Under the pieces are notes generated by a model. That model worked only from the letters and a program-made list of their open reading frames with translations, ran no database searches and was not told where the DNA came from. Position numbers and translations under genes: made by a program. From contig JADHUQ010000157.1 in NCBI GenBank assembly GCA_016784425.1, positions 1 to 5,272 of the forward strand: DNA of 5,272 nt, written 5' to 3'. This document shows positions 4,739 through 5,272 of this stretch, piece by piece. The stretch is from Candidatus Delongbacteria bacterium (GTDB taxonomy: Bacteria; CAIWAD01; BS150m-G50). Position 1 is the stretch's first letter. Every line of letters starts with the position of its first letter.

Positions 4739-5272
4739 CTATTTGAGTAACAGTACTTTACGACTGACCGGTTGTTGACCGGGGACAGTCGCCCTGATCA
4801 GATATACGCCACTGGCCAGTCCGCCACCATTAAAAGTGAAGAGCTGATCACCGGCTGGATAACTACCCTCAGCAATAGTGGTCACCAGACGGCCGTTGAG
4901 ATCATAAGCCTCGAGTCGCAGTTGTGTGGGACAGGCCAGCTCCAAAGGTATCTGGGTGGCAGGATTAAAGGGATTCGGCCAGGGAGTACCCAGATTAATA
5001 CTGGTTGGCATGATCATTGGCAGACTGCCCGGAACCGCTTCTGTTATACTTATCAAACGACGGAACTTACCTTCAGTAAAATTTTCATCAGGTTCGTTTT
5101 CGTTCGAATCTATCTCACAGATGTTGCCGTAATCGGGAACCATCCAGAGATAGCTCCAGTCGGAGGTAACCTCCCCCGGTTCACCACCATCATAATCGGT
5201 GGACTCAGAATACTGTTGCAGACGCAGACAACTGTAGGTTCCCAAATAATCGGTTATAGTGCCCCAGGCGTC
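4739..5272 (-). CDS. C-terminal part of a secreted protein with T9SS-type sorting domain (N-terminus beyond the right edge)
   Basis: The frame stays open from the TAG at 4739-4741 to the right edge, giving 177 residues beginning DAWGTITDYLGTYSCLRLQQ. The possible internal TTG at 5243-5245 is not a convincing start: no RBS precedes it and the coding pattern continues upstream. Residues 1-85 contain 'WGTI ... GTYSCLR' and 'YLWMVPDYGNICEI', then an acidic stretch (DSNENEPDENFTEGKF). This resembles the membrane-distal modules preceding sorting domains in FCB secreted proteins, but I cannot name the family. Residues 98-177 are the sorting domain: WPNPFNPATQ, AYDLNGRLV, PAGDQ, ASGVYLIR and terminal KVLLLK. 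The product is expected to be exported by Sec and then the type IX route; the passenger function is unknown because it lies outside the window. A clear terminator follows the gene, so it forms its own transcription unit or ends one. Confidence 0.8.
   Translation of the reverse strand, partial: DAWGTITDYLGTYSCLRLQQYSESTDYDGGEPGEVTSDWSYLWMVPDYGNICEIDSNENEPDENFTEGKFRRLISITEAVPGSLPMIMPTSINLGTPWPNPFNPATQIPLELACPTQLRLEAYDLNGRLVTTIAEGSYPAGDQLFTFNGGGLASGVYLIRATVPGQQPVSRKVLLLK

Noticed and set aside
1..5272. CRISPR array, tRNA/rRNA gene, insertion sequence or att site
   Set aside because: No regularly spaced direct repeats at DNA level, no tRNA-like cloverleaf, no transposase or integrase, and no flanking target duplications were seen. 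The repeats present are protein-level beta-helix and propeller repeats.

Overview
This window most likely comes from an uncultured bacterium of the Fibrobacterota-Chlorobiota-Bacteroidota (FCB) assemblage or a neighbouring candidate phylum. It is mid-GC by eye, and it encodes secreted proteins that end in an 'NPFNP ... GR.V ... G.Y ... K.LLLK' domain. That domain is typical of the type IX secretion (T9SS) type A sorting / FlgD-Ig-like family. No rRNA, tRNA or housekeeping marker is present, so the taxonomy is inference only.

Layout. (1) Positions 1-739, minus strand: a secreted right-handed parallel beta-helix protein. It is interrupted by an in-frame TGA (164-166), and the frame stays open, with rung spacing intact, to the left edge. 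(2) Positions 740-1102: a divergent intergenic region with two good sigma70-type promoters facing away from each other. A palindrome overlaps one -35 box and an inverted repeat abuts the other. (3) Positions 1103-2380, plus strand: a secreted seven-repeat LVIVD beta-propeller with a C-terminal sorting domain. (4) Positions 2381-2471: a short convergent gap with no clear terminator. (5) Positions 2472-4349, minus strand: a large secreted beta-helix protein with the same class of C-terminal domain, probably starting at a TTG codon. (6) Positions 4350-4738: non-coding; it holds a strong terminator for the gene to its right, a weaker tandem terminator candidate and a 20-bp near-palindrome. (7) Positions 4739-5272, minus strand: the C-terminal 177 residues of a further secreted protein with the same sorting domain, cut by the right edge.

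The loci share a theme rather than a pathway. Each intact N-terminus has a Sec signal peptide, and each complete C-terminus carries a 79-80 residue sorting domain fused to a different passenger (propeller, beta-helix, unrecognised). The expected route is Sec export followed by outer-membrane transit and display or release, probably by a T9SS encoded elsewhere. No enzyme or catalytic motif was recognised.

The most unusual signal is the TGA in the first gene. It falls at one residue of a helix rung, the protein pattern resumes in phase after it, and a compact hairpin follows at a distance compatible with a bacterial SECIS. A simple nonsense mutation is still the most likely explanation.
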